From contig JARLIS010000004.1 in the NCBI GenBank assembly GCA_031291615.1, positions 173,451 to 237,450 on the forward strand: a stretch of 64,000 nucleotides of DNA, given 5' to 3'. Positions 23,133 through 32,435 of the stretch are shown piece after piece. Position numbers and translations under genes: made by a program. This DNA comes from Parvibaculum sp. (GTDB lineage: Bacteria > Pseudomonadota > Alphaproteobacteria > Parvibaculales > Parvibaculaceae). How positions within the stretch are numbered: position 1 is the first letter of the stretch; every line of letters begins with the position of its first letter. The notes beneath the pieces are model-generated. The model did no database searches. It was not told the origin of the DNA and was given only the letters and a program-made list of their open reading frames with translations.

Positions 23133-25673
23133 TCACCTCTTTCCGTTGTCGTCGACGCGCTGGGCGAAGCGGCGCTGATTGTCGGCGAAGGCCGCGAGCC
23201 TCGCCTCCGCATGGGCATAGACCGAACCCGCGGTGAATTTTCCATCCGGCCCGCGCGTGCCGGCGGGCATGTTCATCAGCAGTTCGACGCCCTCTTCTAT
23301 GCGCTCCACGGGATAGATCGCGAACATGCCGCGCTCCACCGCATCGACCACATCCTGCCGCAACATCAGGTGCTTCACATTGGCGGCCGGTATCAGCACG
23401 CCCTGATCGCCGGTGAGGCCGCGCCGCATGCAGATGTCGAAGAAGCCCTCGATCTTGTCGTTGACGCCGCCGATCGCTTGCACCTCGCCGAGCTGGTTGA
23501 CCGATCCCGTCACCGCAAAGCCTTGCGCAATCGGCACTTCGGCCAAGGCGGAGATGAGCGCGTAGAGTTCCGCCGAGGAAGCGCTGTCGCCGTCGACGCC
23601 GCCATATGACTGCTCGAAGACGAGGCTCGCGCTCATGGAAAAGGGAATTTCGGGCAGGAAGGTCGCCGAGAGATAGCCCGACAGGATGAGTACGCCCTTG
23701 GAATGAATGGGGCCGCCGAGATTGACCTCGCGCTCGATATCGAGAACGCGGGCGCCACCCATGCCCATGCGCACGCGGGCGGTGATGCGGCTCGGCTGGC
23801 CGAAGGATACGGCGCCCATGGAAAGAACCGAAAGTCCGTTCACCTGCCCCACGCATTGGCCTTCGGTGTCGATCATCACGATATCGCGCGTGATCATTTC
23901 GAGGCTGCGCTCGCGCATGCGGTCGGCGCGGCCGATCTGGGCCTCGACGGCGGCGTCGACGTGATGCGAGGTGATGCGCGCGGCGCTCATATCGCGGGCG
24001 ATGAAGTCGGCCTCGCGCAGCAGATCCTCGATGGGGCGAATGACGGTCGAAATCTTCTCCGCGTCTTCGGCATAGCGCGAGGCGCGCTCCACGACCCGGG
24101 CGACGCCCGAGCGGTCGAGCGGCAAAATGTCCTCACGGCGGCAGATGCCGGCGAGAAGACGCGCATAGAGAAATTCGTTTTCGCTTTCGCGGTCGAAGAC
24201 ATCCTCGAAATCGGCGGCGACCTTGAAGAGCTCGCCGAAATCGGGATCGTTGTTCGACAGCACGTAATAGAGATAGCGCTCGCCGAAAAGAATGACCTTG
24301 AGGTCGAGCGGAATGGGGTCCGGTTCCAGCGTCACGGTGCTGACGAGGCTCATGAATTCGCCGGGCGACTCGATGACGATCTTGCGGCGGCGCAGCGCGC
24401 GCTTCAGCGCCTCCCAGGCAAGCGGCTCGCGCAGCAGCTTCAGCGCATCGATCAGCAGATAGCCGCCATTGGCGCGGTGAAGCGAGCCGCCCTTGATGAG
24501 CGTGAAATCGGTGACGAGCGCACCCATCTGCGGCATGTGCTCGACGCGGCCGACGAGATTTTGCAGCGTCGGGTGATCTTCATAGACGATGGGCGCGCCG
24601 CCGCCGATATAGCCGCCCGCATCGACCTGCGTTTCGGCCTTCCATGGCGAGGCGCCGGGCTTGCGCGGCGCGTCGTTGTTTTCGACAATGACGTTGACCT
24701 GATAGCGGCGCAGCGGATTGAGCGCGCCGAAGGCGAGCGGCTGGGCGGGCGCCGACGCGCCTTGCGCGGCGAGCACGGCCTGCAATTGCTGCTGCTGCGC
24801 CTCGCTCGCACCCGGCGCGAAGATGCCCGCATTCTCGATGAGGTCGGCGGCGACGGTGCCGAGCCAGTCGCGCACGGCGGGCATGGTGTCGAAGCGCTGG
24901 CGCAGCTCGCGCATGCCGCGCTCCACGAGGCGTTCGGCGACTTCGTGGTTGAGCTTCTGGACCTGATCGCGGTGTTCCTTCTCCCAGCCGGGGAGATGTT
25001 CCAGCGTTTCGGCAAGCTCCTTCTGCAAGGACTGGATGACGCCTTCGATGCGCTTGCGTTCGGCTTCCGGCAGGGCGTTGAATTCGTCGGGCTTCACGAC
25101 TTCGCCGTCATGGTCGTCGCCGCGATGCACGGGGGCGAGCGCGAAGCCCGCAGGCGTGCGGAGAAGCGCGATGCCTTCCCCTTCCGCGCGGGCGCGCAGG
25201 CCTTCGAAGGCCTGTTCCTGCCGGTCGCGATATTCCGCGTCGATCGACTGGCGGCGGTTCTGATAGTCCTCGCTTTCAAGGACGGAGGGCACCGTCACCT
25301 TCATGTCCTCGACGAGGCGGGCCATGCCCTCCTTCAAGGCGCGGCCGGTGCCGGCGGCGAGTTCCAGCACCACGGGCCGATGCGGCGCGGCGAAGTTGTT
25401 CACATAGGCCCAGTCGGATGGCGCGCGCTGGCGGACCGCGATGTCGGCGAGGAAGCGCGTGACCGCCTGATATTTTCCGACGCCGGCCGGGCCGAGTACG
25501 AAGAGATTGAAGCCCTGACGGCGGATCGAGGTGCCGAAGCGCAGGGCGTCGAGCACGCGCTCCTGCCCCGCAAGACCGGGCAGGTCTTCCAGCTCGGCGG
25601 TCGTCTCGAATTTGAACGCGGCGAGATCGCAGGCGCGATAGAGAAGCTCCGCGGGAATGGGCTCGACGGCCAT
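23133..25673 (-). CDS. LonB-like AAA+ protease (Lon family, S16)
   Basis: An 846-residue ATP-dependent protease of the COG1067 Lon-like group, distinct from housekeeping LonA because the N-terminal substrate domain is missing. Walker A is GPAGVGKYQA (about 60-69). A long helical insertion follows (about 150-300), then AAA+ segments with GSLHRANGGYLLIDALKLL (Walker B). The C-terminal protease domain has the Ser in GVDGDSASSAEL (about residue 696) and the Lys in GGVNDKIEGFF (about 739), so the Ser-Lys dyad is intact. It heads an operon with two Usp-type genes, suggesting stress-linked proteolysis. No membrane segments are apparent. Confidence 0.9.
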   Translation of the reverse strand: MAVEPIPAELLYRACDLAAFKFETTAELEDLPGLAGQERVLDALRFGTSIRRQGFNLFVLGPAGVGKYQAVTRFLADIAVRQRAPSDWAYVNNFAAPHRPVVLELAAGTGRALKEGMARLVEDMKVTVPSVLESEDYQNRRQSIDAEYRDRQEQAFEGLRARAEGEGIALLRTPAGFALAPVHRGDDHDGEVVKPDEFNALPEAERKRIEGVIQSLQKELAETLEHLPGWEKEHRDQVQKLNHEVAERLVERGMRELRQRFDTMPAVRDWLGTVAADLIENAGIFAPGASEAQQQQLQAVLAAQGASAPAQPLAFGALNPLRRYQVNVIVENNDAPRKPGASPWKAETQVDAGGYIGGGAPIVYEDHPTLQNLVGRVEHMPQMGALVTDFTLIKGGSLHRANGGYLLIDALKLLREPLAWEALKRALRRRKIVIESPGEFMSLVSTVTLEPDPIPLDLKVILFGERYLYYVLSNNDPDFGELFKVAADFEDVFDRESENEFLYARLLAGICRREDILPLDRSGVARVVERASRYAEDAEKISTVIRPIEDLLREADFIARDMSAARITSHHVDAAVEAQIGRADRMRERSLEMITRDIVMIDTEGQCVGQVNGLSVLSMGAVSFGQPSRITARVRMGMGGARVLDIEREVNLGGPIHSKGVLILSGYLSATFLPEIPFSMSASLVFEQSYGGVDGDSASSAELYALISALAEVPIAQGFAVTGSVNQLGEVQAIGGVNDKIEGFFDICMRRGLTGDQGVLIPAANVKHLMLRQDVVDAVERGMFAIYPVERIEEGVELLMNMPAGTRGPDGKFTAGSVYAHAEARLAAFADNQRRFAQRVDDNGKR

Positions 25674-25823
25674 GTTCGTCCTGTTCTTTTCGGCGCTGGC
25701 GTTTCGTCGGGCAGGAGTCTAGGCCGTCAGGCGGGCGCGGGCAAACGCGCGGGCGGCTCCAGGCGGATGACAATATCCGGCGGCCGCCCTAGATTGCCGC
25801 CTCGCGATGCAAGGGACCGCATA

Positions 25824-26417
25824 ATGCCGGACAAGAGCGACAAGCCGAGAGCGTGGCAGCGGATGCTGAGCGGGAGGCGGCTCGACCTTCTCGACCCCTC
25901 GCCGCTCGACATCGAGATTTCGGACATTGCCCACGGGCTTGCCCGCGTCGCCCGCTGGAACGGGCAGACCAGGGGCGATCACGCCTTCACGGTGGCCGAG
26001 CATTGCGTGCTCGTCGACGATATCTGCGTCCGCATCCGTCCGGGCTGGCCCGCGCGCTGGCGGCTCGCGGCGCTGCTGCATGACGCGCCAGAATATGTGA
26101 TCGGCGACATGATCAGCCCGTTCAAGGCGGCGCTCGGCTTCGACTACAAAGCCTTCGAGCATCGGCTTGCCGCCGCGATCCATCGCCGCTTCGGATTGCC
26201 GGCCGAACTTCCGCAGACGGTCGAGGAAATCATCAAGCGCGCGGACAAGGCGTCGGCTTTTTTCGAGGCGACGCAGATCGCCGGATTTTCGGACGAGGAA
26301 GCCGCACAGATCTTCGGCCGCCCGAGAGGCCTCACGCCGGTCAAGCTGAAGCCGCTGCCGACGAAGGAGGCGCAGGCGAAGTTTCTCAAACGGTTCGAGG
26401 AATTGGCGGGCGAATAG
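25824..26417 (+). CDS. YfbR-like HD-domain phosphohydrolase
   Basis: A 197-residue HD-superfamily enzyme resembling YfbR 5'-deoxynucleotidases. Metal-binding residues appear as VAEHC (first His), LLHDAPEYVIGDM (the HD pair plus the following E/GD), and IKRADKASAFF (distal Asp). It probably removes 5'-phosphate from nucleoside monophosphates in the cytosol. Located just ahead of the phosphatase-NadQ pair on the same strand, so a role in nucleotide or NMN turnover is conceivable, but it has its own start and a 96-base gap before the next gene. ATG 25824 is chosen because the conserved region begins soon after it. Confidence 0.82.
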   Translation: MPDKSDKPRAWQRMLSGRRLDLLDPSPLDIEISDIAHGLARVARWNGQTRGDHAFTVAEHCVLVDDICVRIRPGWPARWRLAALLHDAPEYVIGDMISPFKAALGFDYKAFEHRLAAAIHRRFGLPAELPQTVEEIIKRADKASAFFEATQIAGFSDEEAAQIFGRPRGLTPVKLKPLPTKEAQAKFLKRFEELAGE

Positions 26418-26492
26418 GCAGACCGCCTCAAAAACCGTCACACGAATCCTCTAAAGCGCTGGTGTGGCTGCATTTCGGCTGCCCTTTTGACG

Positions 26493-26514
26493 GATTTGTG
26501 TTATGGTCGAGCCA
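26493..26514 (+). promoter_or_regulatory. Extended -10 promoter with probable leaderless start
   Basis: TG at 26499-26500 followed by T and TATGGT (26502-26507) forms an extended -10 element; transcription about seven bases later would begin at the ATG of the phosphatase gene (26514). No convincing -35 and no ribosome site are seen, which fits leaderless translation. Confidence 0.4.
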
Positions 26515-27056
26515 TGAGCGATCCTGTGATTTACGTCTGCCCGCTGGCCACCGTTCCCGATGCTATCCGGAAGGTCCGGCCGTCCCATCTCGTCAGCCTG
26601 CTCGATCCCGAAAGCATGATCGAGACGCCGGAGGGCGTGGCGCGCGAGCGGCATTTGCGGCTCGGCATCAACGATATTGCCGAGCCTTATGAAGACCTCG
26701 TCGTGCCGGAGGCGCGGCATGTGGCCGAGCTTCTCAACTTTGTGCACGGCTGGGAGCAGGATGCGCCGATGCTCATTCATTGCTGGGCGGGGATCAGCCG
26801 GTCGACAGCGGCGGCCTTCATCGCGCTTTGCGCGCTCAACGAGAATTATCCCGAAGACGAATTGGCGCGGCTGCTGCGCCAGCGCGGGGCGCATGCCTAT
26901 CCGAACAAGCTGCTCGTTCGCCTTGCCGACGATCTGCTCGGCCGTAAGGGCCGGATGCAGGCGGCGGTCGAAGCGCTCGGCATGACCTCGCAGGGGCAAG
27001 GACAGCTCTTCGCGATCCCGGCGCTTCATTCCGCGGGAGGCAAGGCGGCGCGATGA
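26514..27056 (+). CDS. Dual-specificity/tyrosine-phosphatase-like protein
   Basis: A 180-residue protein of the cysteine-phosphatase superfamily. The signature loop HCWAGISRST (H-C-x5-R-S/T, about 93-102) is complete, and NDIAEPYEDLVVPEARHV supplies a likely general-acid region (the Asp of NDIAEP). It may act on protein phosphotyrosine, a phosphoinositide-like or a nucleotide substrate. Its last four bases overlap the ATG of the NadQ-like regulator (ATGA), so the two proteins are made together; this is the strongest hint that the phosphatase participates in NAD-related control. Start at 26514 is at the first residue of a plausible globular fold and near a -10 element. Confidence 0.8.
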   Translation: MSDPVIYVCPLATVPDAIRKVRPSHLVSLLDPESMIETPEGVARERHLRLGINDIAEPYEDLVVPEARHVAELLNFVHGWEQDAPMLIHCWAGISRSTAAAFIALCALNENYPEDELARLLRQRGAHAYPNKLLVRLADDLLGRKGRMQAAVEALGMTSQGQGQLFAIPALHSAGGKAAR

Positions 27057-28159
27057 GCGAGACGAAGGCGGCGAAAGCGAATGGCGGAAAGGCGGGCAAG
27101 CCCGACCTGCCCGCGCCGCTCGGGTCCGTCGCAGGCGTCGCGCTTGAAGGAAAGGCCGTCGTCATCGGCCTCAACGCGGCGATCGTCACCGTGTCGGAAG
27201 ACCAGCCGAAGATTCTCGTCGTGCCGCAGGGCGGCGGTCAGGCCGGGGCGCGCGGCGCCAATGCGGCGGGCAACTGGGACGCGCTGCCCTTCGGCCCCTT
27301 CGATCCGCTCCGGCATCGCACGCTCGATATCGGCCTGCGCGACTGGGTGCAGGAGCAGACGCATCTGGCGCTCGGCTATGTGGAGCAGCTCTATACGTTC
27401 GGCGACCGGGGACGCAACGCGCTCGAAGTCGAGGAACCGGGCGAGCATGTCGTCTCGGTCGGCTATCTGGCGCTGACGCGAACGCATGACGGCGAGCTTG
27501 AAGGCGCAGCCTGGCGCGACTGGTACGAACATTTTCCCTGGGAAGACTGGCGCGACGGCAAGCCCGCCGTGATCGAGCAAACGATTGCGCCGCTGCTGCG
27601 CGAATGGGCCGGACGGCAGGCCGAAGCGAGCGCGGAGGAGCTGACGCGCGGCAAGCGGCGGGACCGCATCCGTCTCTGTTTCGGCCTCGACGGCGTTCAC
27701 TGGGACGATGAGAAGGTGCTGGAACGCTACGAGCTTCTCTATGAGGCGGGCCTGTTGCGCGAAGCGGCGCGCGATGGGCGTCCCAATGCGCGGGCGGCGG
27801 AAAAGAACGACGCGCTGGGGCGGCCGATGCAGTTCGACCATCGCCGCATTCTCGCAACGGCGATGAGCCGCTTGCGCGCGAAGCTCAAATATCGCCCCGT
27901 CGCCTTCGAGCTGATGCCCGCGACCTTCACGCTGTTCGAGTTGCAGCGCACGGTGGAGGCGCTTCTGGGCCTTCATGTGCACAAGCAGAACTTCCGCCGC
28001 CTCGTCGAAAAGGGCGGCCTTGTGGAACGCACGGGCCGGGTGACGACGCGGACGGGCGGACGCCCCGCCGAGCAATTCCGCTTCCGCCGCGAAGTCCTGA
28101 ACGAGCGCCCTGCGCCGGGATTGAGGCTCGCGCCGTCGCGGAGCCGGGCGAATAGCTGA
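27053..28159 (+). CDS. nadQ: NadQ-like Nudix-related transcriptional regulator of NAD synthesis
   Basis: A 368-residue regulator with a Nudix-like N-terminal domain (about 30-200; IVTVSEDQPKILVV and GYLALTRTHDGE) lacking a functional Nudix box, and a C-terminal winged helix (about 275-345; FTLFELQRTVEALLGLHVHKQNFRRLVEKGGLVERTG). This matches the NrtR/NadQ class, which senses NAD-type nucleotides and represses de novo NAD genes. It sits four bases into the preceding phosphatase gene and one small gene ahead of nadABC, the expected context. Two palindromes in front of nadA are its probable operators. Confidence 0.85.
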   Translation: MSETKAAKANGGKAGKPDLPAPLGSVAGVALEGKAVVIGLNAAIVTVSEDQPKILVVPQGGGQAGARGANAAGNWDALPFGPFDPLRHRTLDIGLRDWVQEQTHLALGYVEQLYTFGDRGRNALEVEEPGEHVVSVGYLALTRTHDGELEGAAWRDWYEHFPWEDWRDGKPAVIEQTIAPLLREWAGRQAEASAEELTRGKRRDRIRLCFGLDGVHWDDEKVLERYELLYEAGLLREAARDGRPNARAAEKNDALGRPMQFDHRRILATAMSRLRAKLKYRPVAFELMPATFTLFELQRTVEALLGLHVHKQNFRRLVEKGGLVERTGRVTTRTGGRPAEQFRFRREVLNERPAPGLRLAPSRSRANS

Positions 28160-28174
28160 GGCGGAGACGAAACG

Positions 28175-28573
28175 ATGAACGGGATTTCGCTGAAGGCGGT
28201 GATCGTCAGTTCGATCTTCAACTTTCTCCTGATGCTGACGATCATCACGCTCGGCGTCATGGTCGTCGCCGGATTCGAATCGCCCGACGGCACCGTGCCG
28301 AGCGAAGCGGAGGTTTCCGCCGCGCTCGAAAGTTCCTGGCTTACGATGCTCGCCCTCACGGCCCCGCTCGCCGCCGGCTATCTCGGCGCGGCGCTGGCGA
28401 AACGGGCGGCGATCCTTCACGGCGCGCTGTCGTCGAGCCTCAATGTCGCCTGGGGCGTCATCTGCATGGTCTTCCTCACGCCGGTCACCCTTTCGGGCCT
28501 CGCGCTCCTCGCCGCCAACCCGCTGATGGGCGCGGCCGGCGGCTATATCTGGCTAAAGGCCCGTAATTCCTAG
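28175..28573 (+). CDS. Small integral membrane protein of unknown function
   Basis: A 132-residue hydrophobic protein with about four membrane-spanning stretches: residues 10-32 (IVSSIFNFLLMLTIITLGVMVV), 58-75 (MLALTAPLAAGYLGAALA), 82-100 and 105-125. It has no recognised motif. It follows the NadQ-like gene by 15 bases and precedes nadA by 180 bases, so it may be co-transcribed with nadQ. A transport or membrane-sensing role linked to NAD precursors is possible but not supported by any specific residue. Confidence 0.65.
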   Translation: MNGISLKAVIVSSIFNFLLMLTIITLGVMVVAGFESPDGTVPSEAEVSAALESSWLTMLALTAPLAAGYLGAALAKRAAILHGALSSSLNVAWGVICMVFLTPVTLSGLALLAANPLMGAAGGYIWLKARNS

Positions 28574-28631
28574 ATAAAATCCGCCTGTTCAAGAACGAAC
28601 GGGACCAGTCGCCACAATGCCATATTCGCGG

Positions 28632-28661
28632 TTGACGGTTGATAATGCTCAGGCCTAGCAT
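28632..28661 (+). promoter_or_regulatory. Upstream NadQ-type operator overlapping a -10
   Basis: ATGCTCAGGCCTAGCAT (28645-28661) shares the ATGCTCA...AGCAT frame with the perfect palindrome 74 bp downstream. TTGACG (28632-28637), an 18-bp spacer and TAGCAT (28656-28661) would form a promoter whose -10 is covered by this site. Regulator assignment is by context. Confidence 0.5.
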
Positions 28662-28718
28662 ATCTTTCAATCGGGTCCGGCCCTCACGTGAGGTGTCGGC
28701 GTTTTTGATCCCGGATAT

Positions 28719-28735
28719 ATGCTCAACTTGAGCAT
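28719..28735 (+). promoter_or_regulatory. Perfect palindromic operator upstream of nadA
   Basis: ATGCTCAACTTGAGCAT is a perfect 17-bp palindrome (8-bp arms around one C), ending 18 bases before nadA. With the upstream copy it forms a pair about seven helical turns apart, suited to cooperative binding by the NadQ-like regulator encoded nearby. Confidence 0.6.
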
Positions 28736-28753
28736 TATAAAGGAGACAGGGAG

Positions 28754-29827
28754 ATGGCACTCGCAGGCGAATTGCAGCGCGACGCAAAGGCGACGAAGCC
28801 GGCGGCGCGCGAGTTCAAGCCGGTGGACATGCCGGAACTCGAATATACGCCGGGCCTCGCCAAGGAGATGGCGCCGCTTTACGAGAAGGTGCGCCATGTC
28901 GTGCCGTCGATCGAGTGGCCCTTCTTCGCGCCCTATATCCACGCCATCAACCGGCTGAAGAAGGAGCGCGACGCCGTCATCCTCGCGCATAACTACCAGA
29001 CGCCGGAAATCTTTCATTGCGTCTCCGACATTGCGGGCGACTCGCTGCAGCTCGCCAAGGAAGCGACGAAGGTCGAGGCCTCCGTCATCGTGCAATGCGG
29101 CGTCCACTTCATGGCCGAGACGTCGAAGCTGCTCAATCCGCAGAAGACGGTTCTCATTCCCGATGTGAAGGCGGGCTGCTCGCTTGCCGAATCCATCACG
29201 GGCGCCGATGTGCGCCTGCTGCGCCAGAAATATCCGGGCGTGCCGATCGTCACCTATGTCAACACCTCGGCGGAAGTGAAGGCGGAAAGCGACATCTGCT
29301 GCACCTCGTCCAACGCGCTCAAAGTGGTCGAGAGCTTCGGCACCGACCGTGTGCTCTGCATCCCGGACGAATATCTCGCCCAGAACATCGCCAAGCAGAC
29401 GAGCGTCAAGATCATCGCCTGGAAGGGCCATTGCGAAGTGCATGAGCGCTTCACGCCGGAAGAGCTGCGCCAGTACCGCAAGGACGATCCGAACATCGTC
29501 ATCATCGCGCATCCGGAATGCCCGCCCGCCGTCGTCGCGGAAGCGGATTTCTCGGGCTCGACGTCGGGCATGATCGACTGGGTGAAGAAGAACAAGCCCG
29601 CCCGCGTCGTCATGGTGACGGAGTGCTCGATGAGCGACAATGTCGCAGTCGAGTATCCGGATGTCGAATTCGTTCGGCCCTGCAATCTCTGCCCGCATAT
29701 GAAGCGCATCTCGCTGAAGAACATCCTCGACAGCCTCGTCTATATGCGTGAGGAAGTGACCGTCGATCCGGCGATTGCCGTTCGCGCGCGCGCGGCCGTC
29801 GAGCGGATGATCAACCTCAAGAACTGA
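28754..29827 (+). CDS. nadA: Quinolinate synthase
   Basis: A 357-residue enzyme that condenses iminoaspartate and dihydroxyacetone phosphate to quinolinate in NAD synthesis. It holds a [4Fe-4S] cluster on three cysteines, visible in [15 protein letters not shown], in the AHPECPP segment and in the C-terminal [10 protein letters not shown]. The substrate-site [12 protein letters not shown] motif is at about residue 75. GGAGACAGGGAG precedes the ATG at 28754. First gene of nadA-nadB-nadC, 28 bases before nadB. Expression is likely repressed through the paired palindromes just upstream. Confidence 0.96.
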   Translation: MALAGELQRDAKATKPAAREFKPVDMPELEYTPGLAKEMAPLYEKVRHVVPSIEWPFFAPYIHAINRLKKERDAVILAHNYQTPEIFHCVSDIAGDSLQLAKEATKVEASVIVQCGVHFMAETSKLLNPQKTVLIPDVKAGCSLAESITGADVRLLRQKYPGVPIVTYVNTSAEVKAESDICCTSSNALKVVESFGTDRVLCIPDEYLAQNIAKQTSVKIIAWKGHCEVHERFTPEELRQYRKDDPNIVIIAHPECPPAVVAEADFSGSTSGMIDWVKKNKPARVVMVTECSMSDNVAVEYPDVEFVRPCNLCPHMKRISLKNILDSLVYMREEVTVDPAIAVRARAAVERMINLKN

Positions 29828-29855
29828 CGCCGCGCTCACAAAGCCCAAGGGGCAC

Positions 29856-31445
29856 ATGCCCATGTCGGACCAGAACATCGTCGATGCCGGCGACGTGCTT
29901 ATCGTCGGCGCGGGGCTTGCCGGGCTTTTCACGGCGCTGAAGCTCGCGCCGAGGCCCGTCACCGTGCTTGCCGCCGCCCCCATCGGCGACGGCGCGTCGA
30001 GCGCATGGGCGCAAGGCGGCGTCGCCGCCGCCGTCGACCAGGGCGACACGCCGGAATCGCACACGGCCGACACGGTCGTTGCGGGCGCGGGCATCGTCGA
30101 CGAGACGGTGGCGCTCAACATGGCGCGCGAGGCGGGCGACCGCATCGAGGATCTGCTGCGCCTCGGCGTGCCCTTCGACCGCGATCTCGAAGGCAAGCTC
30201 TCGCTCGGCCGCGAGGCGGCGCACAGCCATCGCCGCATCGTGCGTGTGAAAGGCGACACGGCGGGCCGCGCGATCATGGAGGCGCTTGTCGCCGCCGTGC
30301 GCGCCTGTCCGTCGATCCGCGTCATTGAAGGCTATTCGGCCTATGAGCTCGTCATGGTCGGCGGACGCGTCGCGGGCGTATATGCGCATGACGCCGAGGG
30401 CCGCGCGCTCACCGTCAGGTCGCGCGCTGTGGTTCTCGCTTCGGGCGGCGTCGGGCAGCTTTTCGCGGTGACGACCAATCCGCCGCAGGCGCGCGGGCAA
30501 GGCATCGCCATCGCGGCGCGGGCGGGCGCCGTCATCGCCGATCCTGAATTCGTGCAGTTTCATCCGACCGCCATTGCCGGCACGCGCGACCCGGCACCCC
30601 TCGTCACCGAGGCCCTGCGCGGCGAAGGCGCGATCCTGATCGACCAGACGGGCCGGCGCTTCATGCCCGCCGTGCATCCGGATGCCGAACTTGCGCCGCG
30701 CGATGTGGTGGCGCGGGCGATCTTCCGCGAGATCGCGGCCGGGCGATCGGTCTATCTCGACACACGGGCCGCCGTCGGCGCGCGGATGCCGCAGGCCTTT
30801 CCGACCGTCTATGAAAACTGCATGAGCATGGGGATCGACCCCGTGGGCGATCCGATACCCGTGGCGCCCGCCGCGCATTACTTCATGGGCGGCATCAAGG
30901 TGGATGAGCGCGGGCGAACGAGCCTTGAGGGGCTTTGGGCCTGCGGCGAGGTTTCATCGACGGGCGCGCATGGTGCGAACAGGCTCGCCTCGAACTCGCT
31001 CCTCGAAGCCGTCGTCTTCGGCGCGCGCATCGCGGAAGACATCGACGGGCGCGAATTGCCGCTCGCCACGGGCGAGATTGCGCCGGCTGCGCTTTCGTCC
31101 TCAGCGCCTCTGCCCGAACTTCTCGTCGCGCAGCTTCGCCAGGTGATGAGCGCCCATGTCGGCGTCATCCGCAATCGCGAGGGGCTCGTCCATGCGCTTG
31201 GCGAGATCGAGCGGCTGTCGCGGGCGGCGGGGCCTACGAGCCTTTTCCTCAACATGGCGACGACCGCGAAGCTCATCGCGGCGGCGGCGCTGGCGCGCGA
31301 GGAAAGCCGCGGCGGTCATTTCCGCAGCGATTTCCCCGAGCCGCGCGAAGCCTGGCGGCACCGCACATTCATGACACTCGACGATGCAAACCGCATCGCG
31401 GCAAATGCCGGCGAGACGCCGGCGAAAAAAGGTTCCTGTGCATGA
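29856..31445 (+). CDS. nadB: L-aspartate oxidase
   Basis: A 529-residue flavoenzyme that oxidises L-aspartate to iminoaspartate for NadA. The FAD-binding [14 protein letters not shown] is at the N-terminus (about 15-28); [40 protein letters not shown] and the later [16 protein letters not shown] are typical of the succinate dehydrogenase/aspartate oxidase family. AAGGGG lies upstream of the ATG at 29856; an ATG two codons later is equally possible. It overlaps nadC by four bases (ATGA). Confidence 0.95.
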   Translation: MPMSDQNIVDAGDVLIVGAGLAGLFTALKLAPRPVTVLAAAPIGDGASSAWAQGGVAAAVDQGDTPESHTADTVVAGAGIVDETVALNMAREAGDRIEDLLRLGVPFDRDLEGKLSLGREAAHSHRRIVRVKGDTAGRAIMEALVAAVRACPSIRVIEGYSAYELVMVGGRVAGVYAHDAEGRALTVRSRAVVLASGGVGQLFAVTTNPPQARGQGIAIAARAGAVIADPEFVQFHPTAIAGTRDPAPLVTEALRGEGAILIDQTGRRFMPAVHPDAELAPRDVVARAIFREIAAGRSVYLDTRAAVGARMPQAFPTVYENCMSMGIDPVGDPIPVAPAAHYFMGGIKVDERGRTSLEGLWACGEVSSTGAHGANRLASNSLLEAVVFGARIAEDIDGRELPLATGEIAPAALSSSAPLPELLVAQLRQVMSAHVGVIRNREGLVHALGEIERLSRAAGPTSLFLNMATTAKLIAAAALAREESRGGHFRSDFPEPREAWRHRTFMTLDDANRIAANAGETPAKKGSCA

Positions 31446-32314
31446 GCGATGCGTTTCTCGCGCCCCTGCCCCAGCTTCTGATCGAACCCATCGTGCGCGC
31501 GGCACTTGCCGAAGATCTCGGTCGGGCGGGCGACATCACGACAGAGGCAACGATCCCGGCGGAGGCGAAGGCGCGCGTCGTCATCCGCGCGCGGGAAGAC
31601 GGACGCATTGCGGGCCTCGACTGCGCGCGCATGGCGTTCCGCCTGATGGACCCCAATCTCCGCGTCGCGGTGCAGATTCCCGACGGCTCCGACGTGATGC
31701 CGGGCGATGTGGTCGCCGCCATCGAAGGTTCGGCGCGGGCGATCATCACCGGCGAGCGCGTGGCGCTCAATTTCCTCGGACATCTTTCCGGCATTGCGAC
31801 GGCGACGCGGCAGATCGCGCGCGCCATCGAGGGCACAAGCGCGCGCGTCTGCTGCACGCGCAAGACGACGCCCGGACTGCGTGCGCTTGAAAAATATGCG
31901 GTGCGCGCGGGCGGCGGCATGAACCATCGCTTCGGCCTCGACGACGCGGTGCTCATCAAGGACAATCACATCGCGGTCGCGGGCGGCGTGCGAACCGCCA
32001 TCGAGCGGGCCCGCGCCCGGGCCGGCCACATGGTCAAGGTGGAGGTCGAGGTCGACACGCTCGACCAGCTCGAGGAAGCGCTCGCCACCGGCGTCGAGGT
32101 GGTGCTGCTCGACAATATGTCCCCCGACGAGCTTGCCCGGGCGGTGAAGCTTGTCGCGGGCCGGGCGATCACCGAGGCCTCGGGCCGGGTGACGGCAGCG
32201 ACGGCGCCCGCCATCGCCGCGGCGGGGGTCGACCTCATCTCCTGTGGCTGGATCACCCATTCGGCCCCCTGTCTGGACCTCGGGCTTGATTTCGACGCGC
32301 TGACGGCCTCCTGA
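31442..32314 (+). CDS. nadC: Nicotinate-nucleotide pyrophosphorylase (carboxylating)
   Basis: A 290-residue quinolinate phosphoribosyltransferase that converts quinolinate and PRPP to nicotinate mononucleotide. Conserved blocks are [18 protein letters not shown], the substrate-binding [17 protein letters not shown] (about 138-154), [32 protein letters not shown], and the C-terminal [19 protein letters not shown]. It starts in the ATGA overlap with nadB and is the last gene of the operon, followed within three bases by a rho-independent terminator. Confidence 0.96.
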   Translation: MSDAFLAPLPQLLIEPIVRAALAEDLGRAGDITTEATIPAEAKARVVIRAREDGRIAGLDCARMAFRLMDPNLRVAVQIPDGSDVMPGDVVAAIEGSARAIITGERVALNFLGHLSGIATATRQIARAIEGTSARVCCTRKTTPGLRALEKYAVRAGGGMNHRFGLDDAVLIKDNHIAVAGGVRTAIERARARAGHMVKVEVEVDTLDQLEEALATGVEVVLLDNMSPDELARAVKLVAGRAITEASGRVTAATAPAIAAAGVDLISCGWITHSAPCLDLGLDFDALTAS

Positions 32315-32316
32315 GG

Positions 32317-32345
32317 GGCTTCTGGAGGGTGTCCAGAGGCCTTTT
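32317..32345 (+). terminator. Rho-independent terminator after nadC
   Basis: GGCTTCTGGA (32317-32326), a GGGTG loop and TCCAGAGGCC (32332-32341) form a 10-bp stem with one G-T wobble, followed directly by TTTT. It closes the nadABC operon. Confidence 0.8.
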
Positions 32346-32435
32346 GCCGGCCACCGCCACTTCCATTGGCCATCCGCCTCCCGAGTTCGCTAGAATGCGG
32401 TCCAGCGAAAATGCAAAAAGCCAATGGGAGGCATT

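Noticed and set aside
23703..26417. Long plus-strand open frame (about 900 codons) antisense to the LonB-like gene
   Set aside because: It is a high-GC shadow: the translation is low-complexity and matches no family except at its end, where the true HD-phosphohydrolase starts at 25824.
28719..28958. Plus-strand 79-codon frame starting in the nadA operator
   Set aside because: Starts inside the palindrome and overlaps nadA in another frame; no ribosome site.
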